Shown here: in pieces, positions 9,192 through 18,999 of the stretch
Numbering within the stretch: position 1 is the stretch's first letter
Layout of the letters: the number at the start of each line of letters is the position of its first letter
Assembly (NCBI GenBank): GCA_003833135.1
Contig: QZLH01001837.1
Span: 1 to 21,789, forward strand
Reading direction: 5' to 3'
DNA length: 21,789 nt
Source of the DNA: Oehlia diaphana
Lineage: Eukaryota > Glomeromycota > Glomeromycetes > Glomerales > Glomeraceae
Notes under the pieces: model-generated
Told to the model about the DNA's origin: nothing
What the model saw: the letters and a program-made list of their open reading frames with translations, nothing else
The model's database searches: none
Translations under genes and position numbers: made by a program

Positions 9192-9499
9192 CAAGAGATA
9201 TATGCAACCGGTTACAATAAATATTTATAAATATTTTTATGGAGGGGGCAGTGTTAAAGGAAAAAAACTGAAAAAAGAAATAAAAAATTAACCATTATAA
9301 TTTTTATAACGTATAGGAAAGTAATTAAAAGCTTAGGATAGAATTAAGAATTAGAGATTTATTTATGTACAGTGCTCATGCAAATAAAATGCTTTTTTTT
9401 TATATTTGCGAAACTTATTTTTTTTATTTGCCAAGAAAAATTTTTTATTTATATATGCAAACATAAATACAAAGTTCGAGACGTAGCCCGTGATACATA
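9192..9499. other. Spacer with possible poly(A) signal and transposon end
   Basis: AATAAA at 9216-9221 follows the retropepsin-like gene by 25 bases and suits a polyadenylation signal. At about 9366 the sequence tacagtgctcatgcaaataa resembles the end of a mariner-type element, but no partner end was found in the window. Confidence 0.35.
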
Positions 9500-10654
9500 T
9501 TATTTTTTGATAATTTTTTTGATCCCAGCCTTCTTGCTAGCTGGAGAACTATCTACACTAACCCGATCCTTAAATAACCTTACAATTGTACCGATTACCC
9601 TTTTCACGTTACTTCAAAGTAATTCAGGATTATCTTTAACTGCGGACTTCGTGAGATTAATTTGGTATTCGCTTTCACTCGTAGACTATATACCATCAGG
9701 AGTATATATGATAAAATGCCACTCCATACCTGTGGTCACAATACCATAGATATAGTCGAAATAGTCTTATTTGTTTGGAATGCACTTTCAAGTTGTGCCA
9801 GATTCTAAAGAAAAAAATAAAGTGCTACAGTATTGATACTATTGAATCTGATTATGAATTAAAAAAAACTTTGATTGGTTAACAATCAATAGTTGGTTCA
9901 TGATCATCATATTTTGAACCGGTTTTTGGAACTGGTTAGGAACCGGTTCAGTTCAATTTTTAAAAGCTATTGACTTATTCTTTACAAAAAAAAAAAAAAT
10001 AAAATTTATATGTGTTCCTCTATTCCCAATAAGATCTTTGGCTCATATAAGTTCAAAATCACACGAGATTTGGATCAGTTCCAAAAACCGCTCGAAATTA
10101 CGTAATTGAACTGACCCCATTCCTATCGGTCATGGTTTCCACACGAAAGTTTTAAGATAATATCCTCCATACAGTGATTGAGCGCCTTATCATTATCATT
10201 AATTTTCTCGAAAACTGCAGGAGAAAAAAATAAGGTTAGTATAGCTATCTAGTCAGTTCATTAATCATCACCAGGAGTAAATTGCTTGATACTCGTTACC
10301 ATTGACCTTATTTCTACGTAACATTTCCTTCAAGTTGTCAAGAGTTTTAAGTGAAGAATAGTTTCGTACTTTCTGGCTAAGGCTTTCGATAAATTCTACA
10401 AGAACAGTTGAAGGCCCTCCTTTCATACCATATCGCTCAAGTTTTTCTTCTTGTTAATTTAAGAAAGGAACGACCGAAAATTTTCTCTTTGCGAAGAATT
10501 TTAATATCATCTTCATCGAGTTTCAAATCTTTCCTTTCAAATAATCGATAAGCTCCTCTGTATTAAAATCCTTAACCACATCTGACAGTTTTCGAGAAGA
10601 AATTTCTTCCGTTATTGAGGCAGGTGAAGCGGGTAAAAAAGCTTGTGAAGACAT
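9500..10654 (-). pseudogene. Decayed SAM-like/'YGIVTTG' family gene
   Basis: The gene starts at ATG 10654 (MSSQAFLPASP). It reads through a SAM-like helical domain (ISSRKLSDVVKDF; LDEDDIKILRKEKIFGRSF; ERYGMKGGPSTVLVEF) broken by two compensating single-base frameshifts near 10540 and 10450. A 57-bp intron (10271-10215, acttaa-type branch actaac, acceptor ctgcag) leads to FEKINDNDKALNHC. The middle is replaced by repeat DNA at about 9893-10140. The last exon (acceptor tctttag, from 9804) reads NLAQLESAFQTNK, then YGIVTTGMEWHFIIYTPDGI, with stops at 9688-9686 (TAG) and 9616-9614 (TGA), and ends at TAA 9502-9500. From memory this layout matches a large expanded protein family of Rhizophagus, sometimes called Crinkler-like. 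The C-terminal part may relate to PD-(D/E)XK-like domains; that is an inference. Confidence 0.7.
9893..10140. repeat. Foldback-like insertion inside the SAM-like pseudogene
   Basis: cggtttttggaactg at 9920-9934 is the exact reverse complement of cagttccaaaaaccg at 10076-10090. The neighbours are also related: ggttcagttcaatt near 9945, and aattgaactgacc near 10104 in reverse. The block holds an A-run and lacks the coding sequence expected between the second and last exons of the host pseudogene. Exact borders and a target duplication were not found. Confidence 0.5.
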
Positions 10655-11007
10655 GGTTTTTATATGTGCGTTTGTTGCTTGCGAAAATAAAATATGCACT
10701 AGACTGCAGTTACAGGTAAAGCTGGTTTATGGATAAAAAAGTATTTGTTTTCGGCGCTCGGAGAGAAATGATTGATTTTTTCTGTATCGATTCATATGCA
10801 ATTAAAATGTAGTACAGAATCGTCAGGCGACAAAATTACACGTGACATTTATCAAGTTTTACGACAAGAACGTAATACATTCTTCTTTTAAGAAATAAAA
10901 AAATGTTGCCGGAACCAGTTTACAATACATAAAATTGGCCGAAGGTGCTATGCACGACTATATCGCTTTTACATAATACGAATGTTATATGATACGAATG
11001 AAAAATT
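10655..11007. other. Spacer upstream of the SAM-like pseudogene
   Basis: The base composition is more balanced than in most spacers here, which suits a former promoter and 5' region of the minus-strand pseudogene. No second gene, RNA or repeat was recognised. Confidence 0.35.
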
Positions 11008-12236
11008 CTAACTACTGGGGGTATATGAGGATGAGACCCTCTTCAATGTGATCGATATCAGAATCCTGCTTATATCGCGTTGCCATTCTTTTTTAATAGT
11101 GGGTATGGCATCTTTGACCGATGTTTGCCAGGCTATTGGTTGTTCTTTTGATAGGGATTTTGAATTGAGTCTGGAGAAGAATGAATAGCTTGTATATTAG
11201 GAAGATTCTGAATTTCTGTATTAGCGAGAGAACACTAGACCATCACAACGGACTTGCAATCACGACCAACTAACAGCTAATGTCCAAGAATGTATATCAC
11301 ATTGCTCACCACGGGTATAAAAGTCTTATTGATATTACAAAAAAGACATTTCCTATTGCTGGTTCCTTTTGCATTTTTCACATGTAATTTAGTTTGATCA
11401 TACATTTGATGTGAAAAGCAAAGCCAAATCATTTACCTTACGAAATATTTCACTATCAATTTCCCAAGTTCTAAAAATAACAACGTAAATTCTGTGAACT
11501 TTCACAAGAACGAATTTCACTATTAAAATTATCTATTAAAATACAAGTAGTAAATTTAGTTGACTTTGTTTGCTCAATTAATTGAATTACATTAGTAATT
11601 GCTATCTAATTCTAATATATAATCATCTATATTAAGCATCCTTAATGTACAGTGAGGGTGTGCAATTTTAACGTACAAACTGGCCTGAGTTTAAGAATTA
11701 TGCACTTGCACGTGATAGCATTAATGTTAATTCTGGCAGTTTGTACGTTAATATTGTACACTCTTACTGTACATTAAGGAACCTCATCTATATTATCACT
11801 AATAGTTGAAAAATAATGGGCTGATTGAAAAGCATTTAAAAATTAGGATTATTTGTATATTTTTTGCTATTTAAATAAATATTATTAATATTATTTAAAA
11901 TAACATACTGGTCATTGTCTGTACTTTTAAAGACAAACCCATATTCTTCTTTCATAAAACTAACGTTGTCATAATTATGAAGGTCAGATTTGTTTATAGT
12001 TCTCCATTAAGTTCAAATTTAACAAAAATGACCAACTTTATAAGGAGATTCTTATTAATAAACAACCCTTGGAAAATTATATCAGCGGGTTAGTTAGAAC
12101 TTGGAAAGTGAGAAAAAAAATTTTTTTGTGCATATTGATTTAATAAATTATAGTAAAAAAGTGATTGAGTAATTCCATTTGATACTCCAAATATCCAGTT
12201 ACTATTATCTAGGGGTCAAATAATAAATGGAGGTTC
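11008..12236 (-). pseudogene. Decayed gene of unknown family, split by a MITE
   Basis: Reading from 12236 downward, protein-like text appears in successive frames: WIFGVSNGITQSLFYYN, QGLFINKNLLIKLVIF, then SFMKEEYGFVFKSTDNDQYV, NAFQSAHYFSTISD, KFTTCILIDNFNSEIRS, RTWEIDSEIFRKVNDLALLF, a Cys-x2-Cys motif (KCLFCNINKTF, about 11349-11336) followed by EQCDIHSW, and a Pro/Asn/Gln-rich part (IHSSPDSIQNPYQKNN). Stops near 11012-11008 may mark the end. At least four frameshifts and several stops are present. Removing the inserted 149-bp element restores an uninterrupted local frame, which shows the insertion hit coding sequence. Clustered Cys and His residues hint at a zinc-binding module. The 5' end seems cut off by pogo-like DNA at 12281. 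No family was recognised. Confidence 0.55.
11635..11783. mobile_element. 149-bp MITE with 43-bp TIRs and 12-bp target duplication
   Basis: The arms 11640-11682 and 11737-11779 (starting ccttaatgtacagt from either side) match at 39 of 43 positions. Three of the four differences are G/A transitions. The direct repeat tcatctatatta flanks it at 11623-11634 and 11784-11795. Collapsing the duplication rejoins the frame of the host pseudogene (DNIDDYILELD on the minus strand), so insertion came after or during loss of that gene. A 12-bp duplication is long and closest to MULE-type insertion, which typically gives 9-11 bp. The element carries no coding sequence. Confidence 0.8.
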
Positions 12237-12280
12237 AACTCATAAGTTACGCAGCCTGATCATTACCACCAGAATTACAG

Positions 12281-12360
12281 TACAGTCGTCCCCTCTACAG
12301 TCATACCCTTTGGGACCACCAAATGGTGTGACTATGGAGAGGTGTGCTTATAGTGAGACT
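12281..12360. mobile_element. Remnant of a pogo/Tigger-like element end
   Basis: tacagtcgtcccctctacag begins next to TA and resembles the CAGTCGTCCC-type ends of pogo-like elements, which insert at TA. The text cctctacagtcatacccttt and caaatggtgtgactatgg form an imperfect hairpin (12291-12341), a known feature of such ends. No transposase or opposite end was seen, so this is a solo end or small derivative. Confidence 0.45.
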
Positions 12361-12685
12361 TTACAAGTAAGATACCCAAAAATTTGTGATAATTCGGACT
12401 AATCTAAATGTATCACAGATTGTAAAATTTTATCTGGATTGCATTATTAGAGATATAATCCAGTCAAATCTCAGATTGCATTTGGTCAATAATATAGAAT
12501 CCGTACTTAGATTATATTGTACAGATAATCTGAATTTGAACGGATAATTCGTAATTTGACAATGTAATACAAGTCACAAGATGCAAATAATAAAATCGTA
12601 CACGCTTCATTATTTTATTATTTTTTGTAAATTTATATTGTTAATTTGTATTTATTATCATATTAATTGTATATATTACATTACA
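12361..12685. other. AT-rich spacer with small hairpins
   Basis: No gene was found. ctggatt...aatccag (about 12434-12463) and agattat...ataatct (about 12510-12531) are short inverted pairs. They may belong to the pogo-like remnant upstream or to the former 3' end of the hAT element. Confidence 0.35.
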
Positions 12686-13167
12686 TTAGTTTTTTGGTGA
12701 GAATGATTTGTGAATTATATCCAAAACATTGTAATCTCTTTTCAAAAACATTATTCTTTTAAAAAATTCTGAACTGATACGTGTTCTCTTAGAACCCATT
12801 AAATTTCCACTATCTGAAAACAGTCTCTCACTTGAAGTTGAGGTAACTGTCACTGAAAGATAAACACGTGCCAATTTACTCAATATTGGAATTTTTTCTT
12901 TGTTAATTTTCCACCAGAAAAAGGGTTAATATTAAATGGTATTTGTAAAATAGCAAATATTCATTTCGGTTATTAGCAGGTGATGGATAATTAAAAATAT
13001 CAAAAAGGATTGATTTATAAAGTGTAGAAGATGGTATAGGACCAAGAAAAGGAATGGTAATTGTAGCAAGTATAGGGATTGGAGAGAACTGTGAACATGA
13101 TGACATACTAAGTTTAATCTTCCTATACTTGGTTTTTAAAGAATTCAAAATTTGTATAGTGCAAAAT

Positions 13168-13439
13168 AGTATTCCACACGAATCAAATTTCTCCTTTAAA
13201 ATTCGATTCGATTTGGACTCGATTTGGACTCGATTCAACTTCCAAAAATTATTATCTCAGGATCTAGTGATCCAAATTTGATGATCTTTTTTAATCGATA
13301 GGTCTCATTGCCCTGATCAAAATAAAAAAAAGATCATCAAAATCGGACTGCTAGATCAAAAGTTATTCGCAAAATACGTTTTTATTATTTAGGAGTAATC
13401 AGGGTCACACCGTGTCATGAATCAATTCATGCGGAACAC
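13168..13439. mobile_element. 271-bp MITE inserted in the hAT pseudogene, 11-bp duplication
   Basis: The direct repeat tagtgcaaaat lies at 13157-13167 and 13440-13450. The enclosed sequence has imperfect terminal inverted repeats: gtattccacacgaat against gtgttccgcatgaat, with 12 of 15 matching and all differences transitions. The flanking hAT reading (SSILDLQIKSLDFA) runs into the duplication. The interior holds an 11-bp tandem repeat (cgatttggact, twice, 13208-13229), a strong stem at 13261-13357, and catgaatcaattcatg, a perfect 7-bp stem with a 2-base loop near 13417. Confidence 0.75.
13261..13357. repeat. Internal stem of the 271-bp MITE
   Basis: gatctagtgatccaaatttg and the following atgatcttttt (13261-13292) pair with aaaaagatcatcaaaat and cggactgctagatc (13325-13357), with a perfect 16-bp core tttgatgatctttttt. 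The loop is about 32 bases. The MITE could form this hairpin if transcribed. Confidence 0.7.
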
Positions 13440-15215
13440 TAGTGCAAAATCAAGGCTTTTAATCTGAAGGTCAAGAATTGATGATAGGTATGATATTTCA
13501 CATTCATTTTTCCAATAAAAGAGTATTGCTTAATATAAAGTATCTTTTACTTTTTTTAAAACTCCTGAGGTTTGCATAGGCTGATTTAAATCTATATTTT
13601 TTTAATGCTCATTAGTATTTTTTTCATTATTAGAATTATTTGGATTATCTTGATCTTTATTCCATACAAAGACATCTTCCAAATTTTCAATATTAATATT
13701 CATTATATTTTCGTTAGGTTATCAGGTTTAAGCTTGTTAATGATTTCAATTATCAAAGGTTTCATAATACTATGAGTAGAATAATTACTATCTTCAAGAT
13801 ACTGGGTTACTTCTTCAAAAGGTCCTAAGATAAGAATTAAATCATGAAGTAAGTTCCATTCATCATTTGTTAGCATCACTTTGGTTAATCTTTGAGAATT
13901 CTTTTTGAGTCTTAATCAGTTTTTTCAGTTAGATTAGTTTCAAGTGTACAAACATATTCTTTTAACTCTAAAAGTCAACACAAAGCTAAGTAGCTGGAAT
14001 TCTAATGGGTTAGGACATCAGCAATAACATGCCTTAAATATTTTGCTATTTTTCTCATATTCTAAATTATATAATATAAATTAATATTTGAAAAGACTAG
14101 TATGTAAATTATAATTTGAAATTATATTATAGAACTACATGTAATTTAATAAAATTAAATTTACTATAGGAGTTCTTGAGGAACTATTGGAATTTTAATA
14201 TTAAATTGAATTTAAATTAGGATATAATTAAAATTAAAATTAAAATTTATATATTGTATTTGACTTAAACTTACCAGCTGTATAAATTGGTTTTGAATTT
14301 TTTTCAAGATGTTCTAATTGCTTCAGACTTATAAAAAAATCATTAGCATAACCAACTAATGATTTAATAGGTGCCAGATTTTTTCCAACTACAAGTTGTA
14401 ATGTGTGAGCAGTACAAGGTTGTTACGTTATATTATCTGCTACCAACTCCAAATCTTTGATAACTTTTTGCATGTTGGAACTGTTGTCTATAATTATCAT
14501 AAAAGTTTTATCCCAAAGTTCCCATTCATCTAACACTGCAAGTAATGTATCACCAATATGATCAGCTGTATGGAGATATGGAATATATTGAACTGAAAGG
14601 ATAACTTCATGAAGTTGAAATTCAGGATCAAGATATGAACAAGTTATTCCTAGAAACCCTTGATGATTACATTCTATCTAAAAATCACAAGTTAAAAATA
14701 CTGCATTAGCATCTTTTTCTAATTTTTTTATAATTAATGGTTTTAAATATTAGTATATGCCTTATGAATAAGTAATTTGATATATTTTGAATTGGATATT
14801 TGAAATTTCAGATCTAGTTGAAAAATTAATTGTTTAAAATGCTGGACTTTTAAGAATTGTAAGTGACTGAGAATCACATATGATCCAATCTGTAAAATGT
14901 TAATACAATTCAAGTTGATGTAATTCTTGATGATAAGTTGCTTTAAAAAATATGACTTTAATATTTTGATTTTGATTTACCTTTGTTTTTTAATAAAAAG
15001 TATAATATATTTAAGATTTTACATATATAATTCATAATTTAATAATAAATTATACTTACATTAGGCTCTTCTTGTCTTGAATTATTTTATAAATATTTGC
15101 AAGATGATTAGAACAATTACTAGTTAACATTCCTATCTTATAAGTCTTTCCACATTTCTTCTCAGCTACTACTTCTACTTTACAAACTATATATTATACT
15201 TCTTCCTTAAAACTA

Positions 15216-17224
15216 CTTTACTAAAAATAGCCAATTTTTTGAAATATTTATATAGACCTAAATACAATGGCTTTCAAAATAATTGTGCAATTATTTTGTA
15301 AAATTTTTAAAATATATCAAGATATATTTAAGATATTTTTGAAATTAAAATATTAAAATCAAAATTAATTATATTCATATAATAATAAAATAATAACAAA
15401 AATATTAAAAATTATTGTAATATTGTTTTGAGTTATTTTTATAGACCTAGATACAATATAATTACAAAATAATAACAAAAGTATAATAAAAACATTTTAA
15501 TGTATTAAACTAACTTTTATAGGAAAAGATATATTAATATACATAATAGTGATAATACATGTTAAATCATATGATTTACTATACAATATATTTTTGTAAT
15601 ATTTTAAAATTATTACAAAACCATTTCAAAAAATTGGATATTTTTAGTAAAGTAGACTTAAAATATTTTCAAATTCAACTTCTAATTTTACTCCCTTCAT
15701 GTCTTTCATTTAATTTTTTTTTTTTGGTTTGGTTGCTCAATTTCTGTATTACTATTAGTATTATAAGTTCCCTTTAACTTCAGTTATTATTATTGTTTAT
15801 TATATATTTATATAAATTATAAGTAAAAATAGATAACATGTAATTCTTATGCATTTATTTTGCATCATGTATTGCATTCTTAATTTCTTAGTATAGTAAA
15901 TACATAATCATATATTTTTCTGAAATGTTTTCCAAATTTTTTGAAAAACTACATGATTTTTTGTTGAATGATATTTCTCTCAAAATAGTGTGGCTTAATG
16001 GTTTGTAAATAAATATTTCACAAAACTATAAAAAAATTGTGTAATAAATTACTTGCAATGAATTTTTTTTTTTTTTTTGTAGAATTAGTATTTACATTTT
16101 GTGGTAATAGTAAATTTAGTAAATTTCAATTTCCATTTATATTCTTTTTCTAGTTTTTAGAAATAATTTTATATGAAATTATTAGCTTTCATATATAAAT
16201 ATTTTTTTTAAAAAAAGTTTAAACCAAATTCTTTTTTCTTTTTTTATAGTAAAAACTTAACAAGAAAGCTGTTTAGTTAAATTTCATGATAAAGCTTTTT
16301 CAGGAATTTTTGCATACAATAATTTAGGAATAACTCTATATAAAATTTAAGAAGATTATAAGTAAGGTTATTGTTTGAGATTATTTTAATAAATTAACAT
16401 TTTTTCCCTTCAGTTTGACATTTTTTTTTTTTCTTTACCATTTAGAAATATTTCTATTGCAAAATCAGGAAATAAGGTTTATGGTAGTAGTTTTTTTAGG
16501 AGTTATTTTAGCAAATTTACTTTATTTTTCTTCAATTTAAATATTTTTTTTTTTTTCTATTATTAGGATTTTTGCAAAATTCAAGAGGAATATTTTTATT
16601 TTTTGTAGTTTTGTGACAATATTTTCTCAATAATTTTCTATTCTTATTCTTTAATGTGAATCTAGTATTCCATTATTGTTTTTATTTTAATAAATTATGA
16701 ATGTAATTCTGAATTTTTGATTTAATTATATTTAATAATAATATATGACTTATTGGTTTTGCTAGCACAACTAACTTTATTTATTAATATACATATGTAT
16801 ATTGATATATAAAATTACTTTTACCATTACTATTACTATAAATCTAAAAAATTTAAATGCTTGACTTCTGTAAAAGAATTTTTGCTATTAAAAATTACAT
16901 AATTTTTTCTTCTTTTATAAATGCTTCTTTACCATAAAAATTATAATTATAAATTATATTATATTTGTGTGTTTTTACTAACAAAATATTTTTTTGATTT
17001 TTTTATTACACGTTTTTACTTAATAAACATTCTTATTCAATTTTTTTATGTGATTTCTTATTCAATAAAACTTTTTTTTACACTTTTTTAATAAAACACT
17101 TTTTTCTACTTTTTATCTTAACAAACCTTTTTCTTATAACTATCTATTTATATTTGTTAAGTGTTTTTACAGTAAAATTTATTTTGTTGCTACTTTTCAT
17201 GTATTTTGCAAAATAAATTCAATT
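15216..17224. other. AT-rich spacer with repeats, no gene seen
   Basis: Nearly pure AT-rich DNA. tatttatatagacctaaata near 15245 and tatttttatagacctagata near 15435 are diverged direct repeats. A second loose duplication links about 16382-16440 with 16503-16560 (attttaataaattaac and attttagcaaatttac, each followed by a T-run). Between 16970 and 17140 short phrases such as cttattcaat and ttaataaaac recur every 30-40 bp. A plus-strand open frame near 15559 has only low-complexity composition. Confidence 0.4.
15275..15298. repeat. Perfect 11-bp hairpin
   Basis: caaaataattg, loop tg, caattattttg. The arms are exact reverse complements, longer than typical chance palindromes even in AT-rich DNA. 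It lies just upstream of the hAT transposase start and might be part of that element's subterminal region. Confidence 0.5.
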
Positions 17225-17800
17225 ATGGCTGAAAATACTTTATATAACATTTTCAATTTTCTTTGTAAAAATGATATTACAACTAAAATATAATTACTTA
17301 TAGCATATAATAATGTAATATTTTCAATTAATTTTAGTCATATTTACGAAGAATGGAATTATATTTAAAGAGATAATGAAGTGATGAAATTGATTTCTGA
17401 AAAGTATATTAATCATATCTGTATTAAGTTGTTTCCAAATGGCAATTATTTTTTAATAATGCTTCATTAATTGCTTTAGACATGAGAATAATTATATGCA
17501 ATTGCGTTTAGCTGTAATAATTAAATTAATGGTAAACGTAAATTATTATCTATTATTTACAACAAGAAATTTTTGAATAAGACATTTTTTATTAAGACAG
17601 AGCATTAAATAATATAAATATGAAAACTCAAAATAATTCTTTTAAAAAAGCAAGTGAATATATATTTCTGAACTAAAATTAATATGTAAACCAAATTCTT
17701 GGTGCTTTATGATTGCTTTTTTTTAGATTAACATCAGTTTTGCATAGACCTATTGAGTCTCTCATTCCATAAACTGATAATATATCACATAATATAACTA
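17225..17800 (+). pseudogene. Decayed OTU-like cysteine protease gene
   Basis: ATG at 17225 opens MAENTLYNIFNFLCKNDITT, with stops at 17291 and 17366, and continues in the same frame to ISEKYINHICIKLFPNGNYF (about 17384-17452). A one-base loss in a T-run then shifts the frame to NNASLIALD, and a second shift gives NYMQLRLAVIIKLMVNVNYY. Further on come KPNSWCFMIAF (about 17690) and, after another shift, LTSVLHRPIESLIP, stop, TDN. The order (D/N)GNC-F-N-A-S, then (L)RL, then W, then a closing PI motif follows OTU-type cysteine proteases and OTU-like domains common in Rhizophagus. Here the would-be catalytic Cys codon reads TAT (Tyr, 17447-17449). The resemblance is from memory and the gene is clearly broken. 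Confidence 0.5.
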
Positions 17801-17807
17801 GTTCAAT

Positions 17808-17867
17808 TTGGTTTGAGTCAGTTTGAATCAATTTAAATCAGTTTAAACTAAACTGAGTTGAAAACTA
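17808..17867 (+). repeat. Degenerate 10-bp tandem repeat
   Basis: gtttgagtca, gtttgaatca, atttaaatca and gtttaaacta follow in register, preceded and followed by looser copies (caatttg, aactgagttg). A short degenerate microsatellite-like tract. Confidence 0.6.
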
Positions 17868-18370
17868 TAAGTTAATTTTAAAGTTATGCTTGAGCTACTC
17901 TATTCTTAAGTTTTACCATCTTTAATTGTAATATGCTAATTATAATATTATTATTATTACGAAATGCAAAATTCTGAAATTCTAATATCAGGTAACATTA
18001 TATTAATGCTAGCCAGTTTTTTAAATTTCATGTTAATTTAGATTTTGAATATAAGATTTTGTGAAATCCTAAAAAAAGGTTATAATTAAACAAAAAAATT
18101 AATATTTTATAAATAAAAATAAAATAAAAAAAAGTTTTTTGCTTAATTCTGCAGATTGATAAATATATTTAATAATCAATATTCAATACTATAAAAAGGA
18201 AAAAGGTATTACTTAATAAAATATTCCAACTACAAGGATCATAATATGGATTATAGAATTTATTATATAATTTATATTATATAAATAATTTATAAAAAAT
18301 ATTAATAATATATATTAATAGACGATTTCTATTTGTACACTATGTGTTTGAACACAATTTTCAAAAAAAG

Positions 18371-18780
18371 GGGACGTCTAAAGCGAAGTCAAATTACGTG
18401 ACTTTAAAAAAAATTTATTTTCTAAATAAAATTTTTCACAATATATATATGACCTTTTAAACATATATATTAAATGTATTTTGACCTGCTCTGCAAGTTT
18501 ACTTAGAATGACAAAATGAGTTTTGAATGCCATTTTCGATTTATTTGACTTTTCATTTTTGTCTATCCATTTTTGAATATGATCAGCAAAAAAGCTTTTG
18601 CTAATATATAAAGTGAAAACCAGTATTCAAAATCTACTTTTTAACCTTAAGTAAACTCGTAGAGCAGGCTAAGATACACTTATTTTATGATTTTCAAGTT
18701 TATGTTAAATTTGATTCATAAAAAAATTAGTTCACTCATATTATATCAAATCACGTGATTTAATTCCGCTTTAGACAACC
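18371..18780. mobile_element. Foldback element, about 158-bp inverted arms, 9-bp duplication
   Basis: The arms 18371-18528 and 18625-18780 are imperfect reverse complements around a 96-bp spacer. The best blocks are gtctaaagcg at the outer ends, attacgtgact against atcacgtgatt, and cctgctctgcaagtttactt against its counterpart cctgctctacgagtttactt. Identical caaaaaaag lies at 18362-18370 and 18781-18789 and could be a 9-bp target duplication, though A-runs make this less certain. There is no coding capacity, so this is a non-autonomous foldback/MULE-like element. Confidence 0.7.
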
Positions 18781-18872
18781 CAAAAAAAGTAAATTTTTAT
18801 GCTGATCATTTAATGTTAAAATTTAACAAAAAAAAGGCAAAAAAAAAAATTGTTAAATAACTCAAAAATAAT

Positions 18873-18996
18873 ATTCAAAACCATCTATGATATATTAAGT
18901 AAACTTGTAGAACAGACCAAAATATACCTAATATACATTTCTTTTAAAGATTTATTTATTAGAATTTTTTTACAAAATTTTTTTATAAAATCACAT
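18873..18996 (+). repeat. Worn copy of the foldback element's right arm
   Basis: attcaaaa, then ttaagtaaacttgtagaaca, gaccaaaatata and ataaaatcac, follow the order of the right arm at 18625-18755, where the text is ttaagtaaactcgtagagca. It lies about 90 bases after the intact element. It is either a second, older insertion or a partial tandem copy. Confidence 0.65.
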
Positions 18997-18999
18997 AAT

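Larger units (their letters stand above)
12686..15215 (-). pseudogene. Decayed hAT-superfamily transposase gene
   Basis: Reading downward from 15215 there is a BED-like zinc finger remnant (CKVEVVAEKKCGKTYKIG ... CSNHLANIY, the last His apparently lost), followed by a GTAAGT donor near 15060. Next come DWIICDSQSLTILKSPAF (in pieces), then the RNase H-like core: VFLTCDF, stop, IECNHQGFLGITCSYL; DEWELWDKTFMIIIDNSSNM; and the hAT signature PCTAHTLQLVVGKNL (about 14418-14375). The helical region follows (MLTNDEWNLLHDLILILGPF near 13850), then LKKVKDTLY near 13540. The C-terminal dimerisation domain (hATC) ends it: WWKINKEKIPILSKLARVYL ... TSTSSERLFSDSGN at 12920-12686. Stops, frameshifts and a 271-bp insertion make it inactive. 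Intact terminal repeats of the element were not found. Confidence 0.85.

Noticed and set aside
9372..9749. Plus-strand open frame of 125 codons
   Set aside because: It runs antisense through the last exon of the SAM-like pseudogene, whose minus-strand text (YGIVTTGMEWHF) is recognisable. The plus product begins with low-complexity Phe/Ile/Lys sequence.
12686..12883. Independent 65-codon gene
   Set aside because: It opens with TTG and is the hATC domain of the decayed hAT transposase, whose frame continues upstream to the WWKINKEK text.
13054..13281. Plus-strand open frame of 75 codons
   Set aside because: It is antisense to the hAT pseudogene and runs into the inserted MITE.
15559..15777. 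Plus-strand open frame of 72 codons
   Set aside because: Phe/Leu/Ile-rich low-complexity translation of AT-rich spacer.
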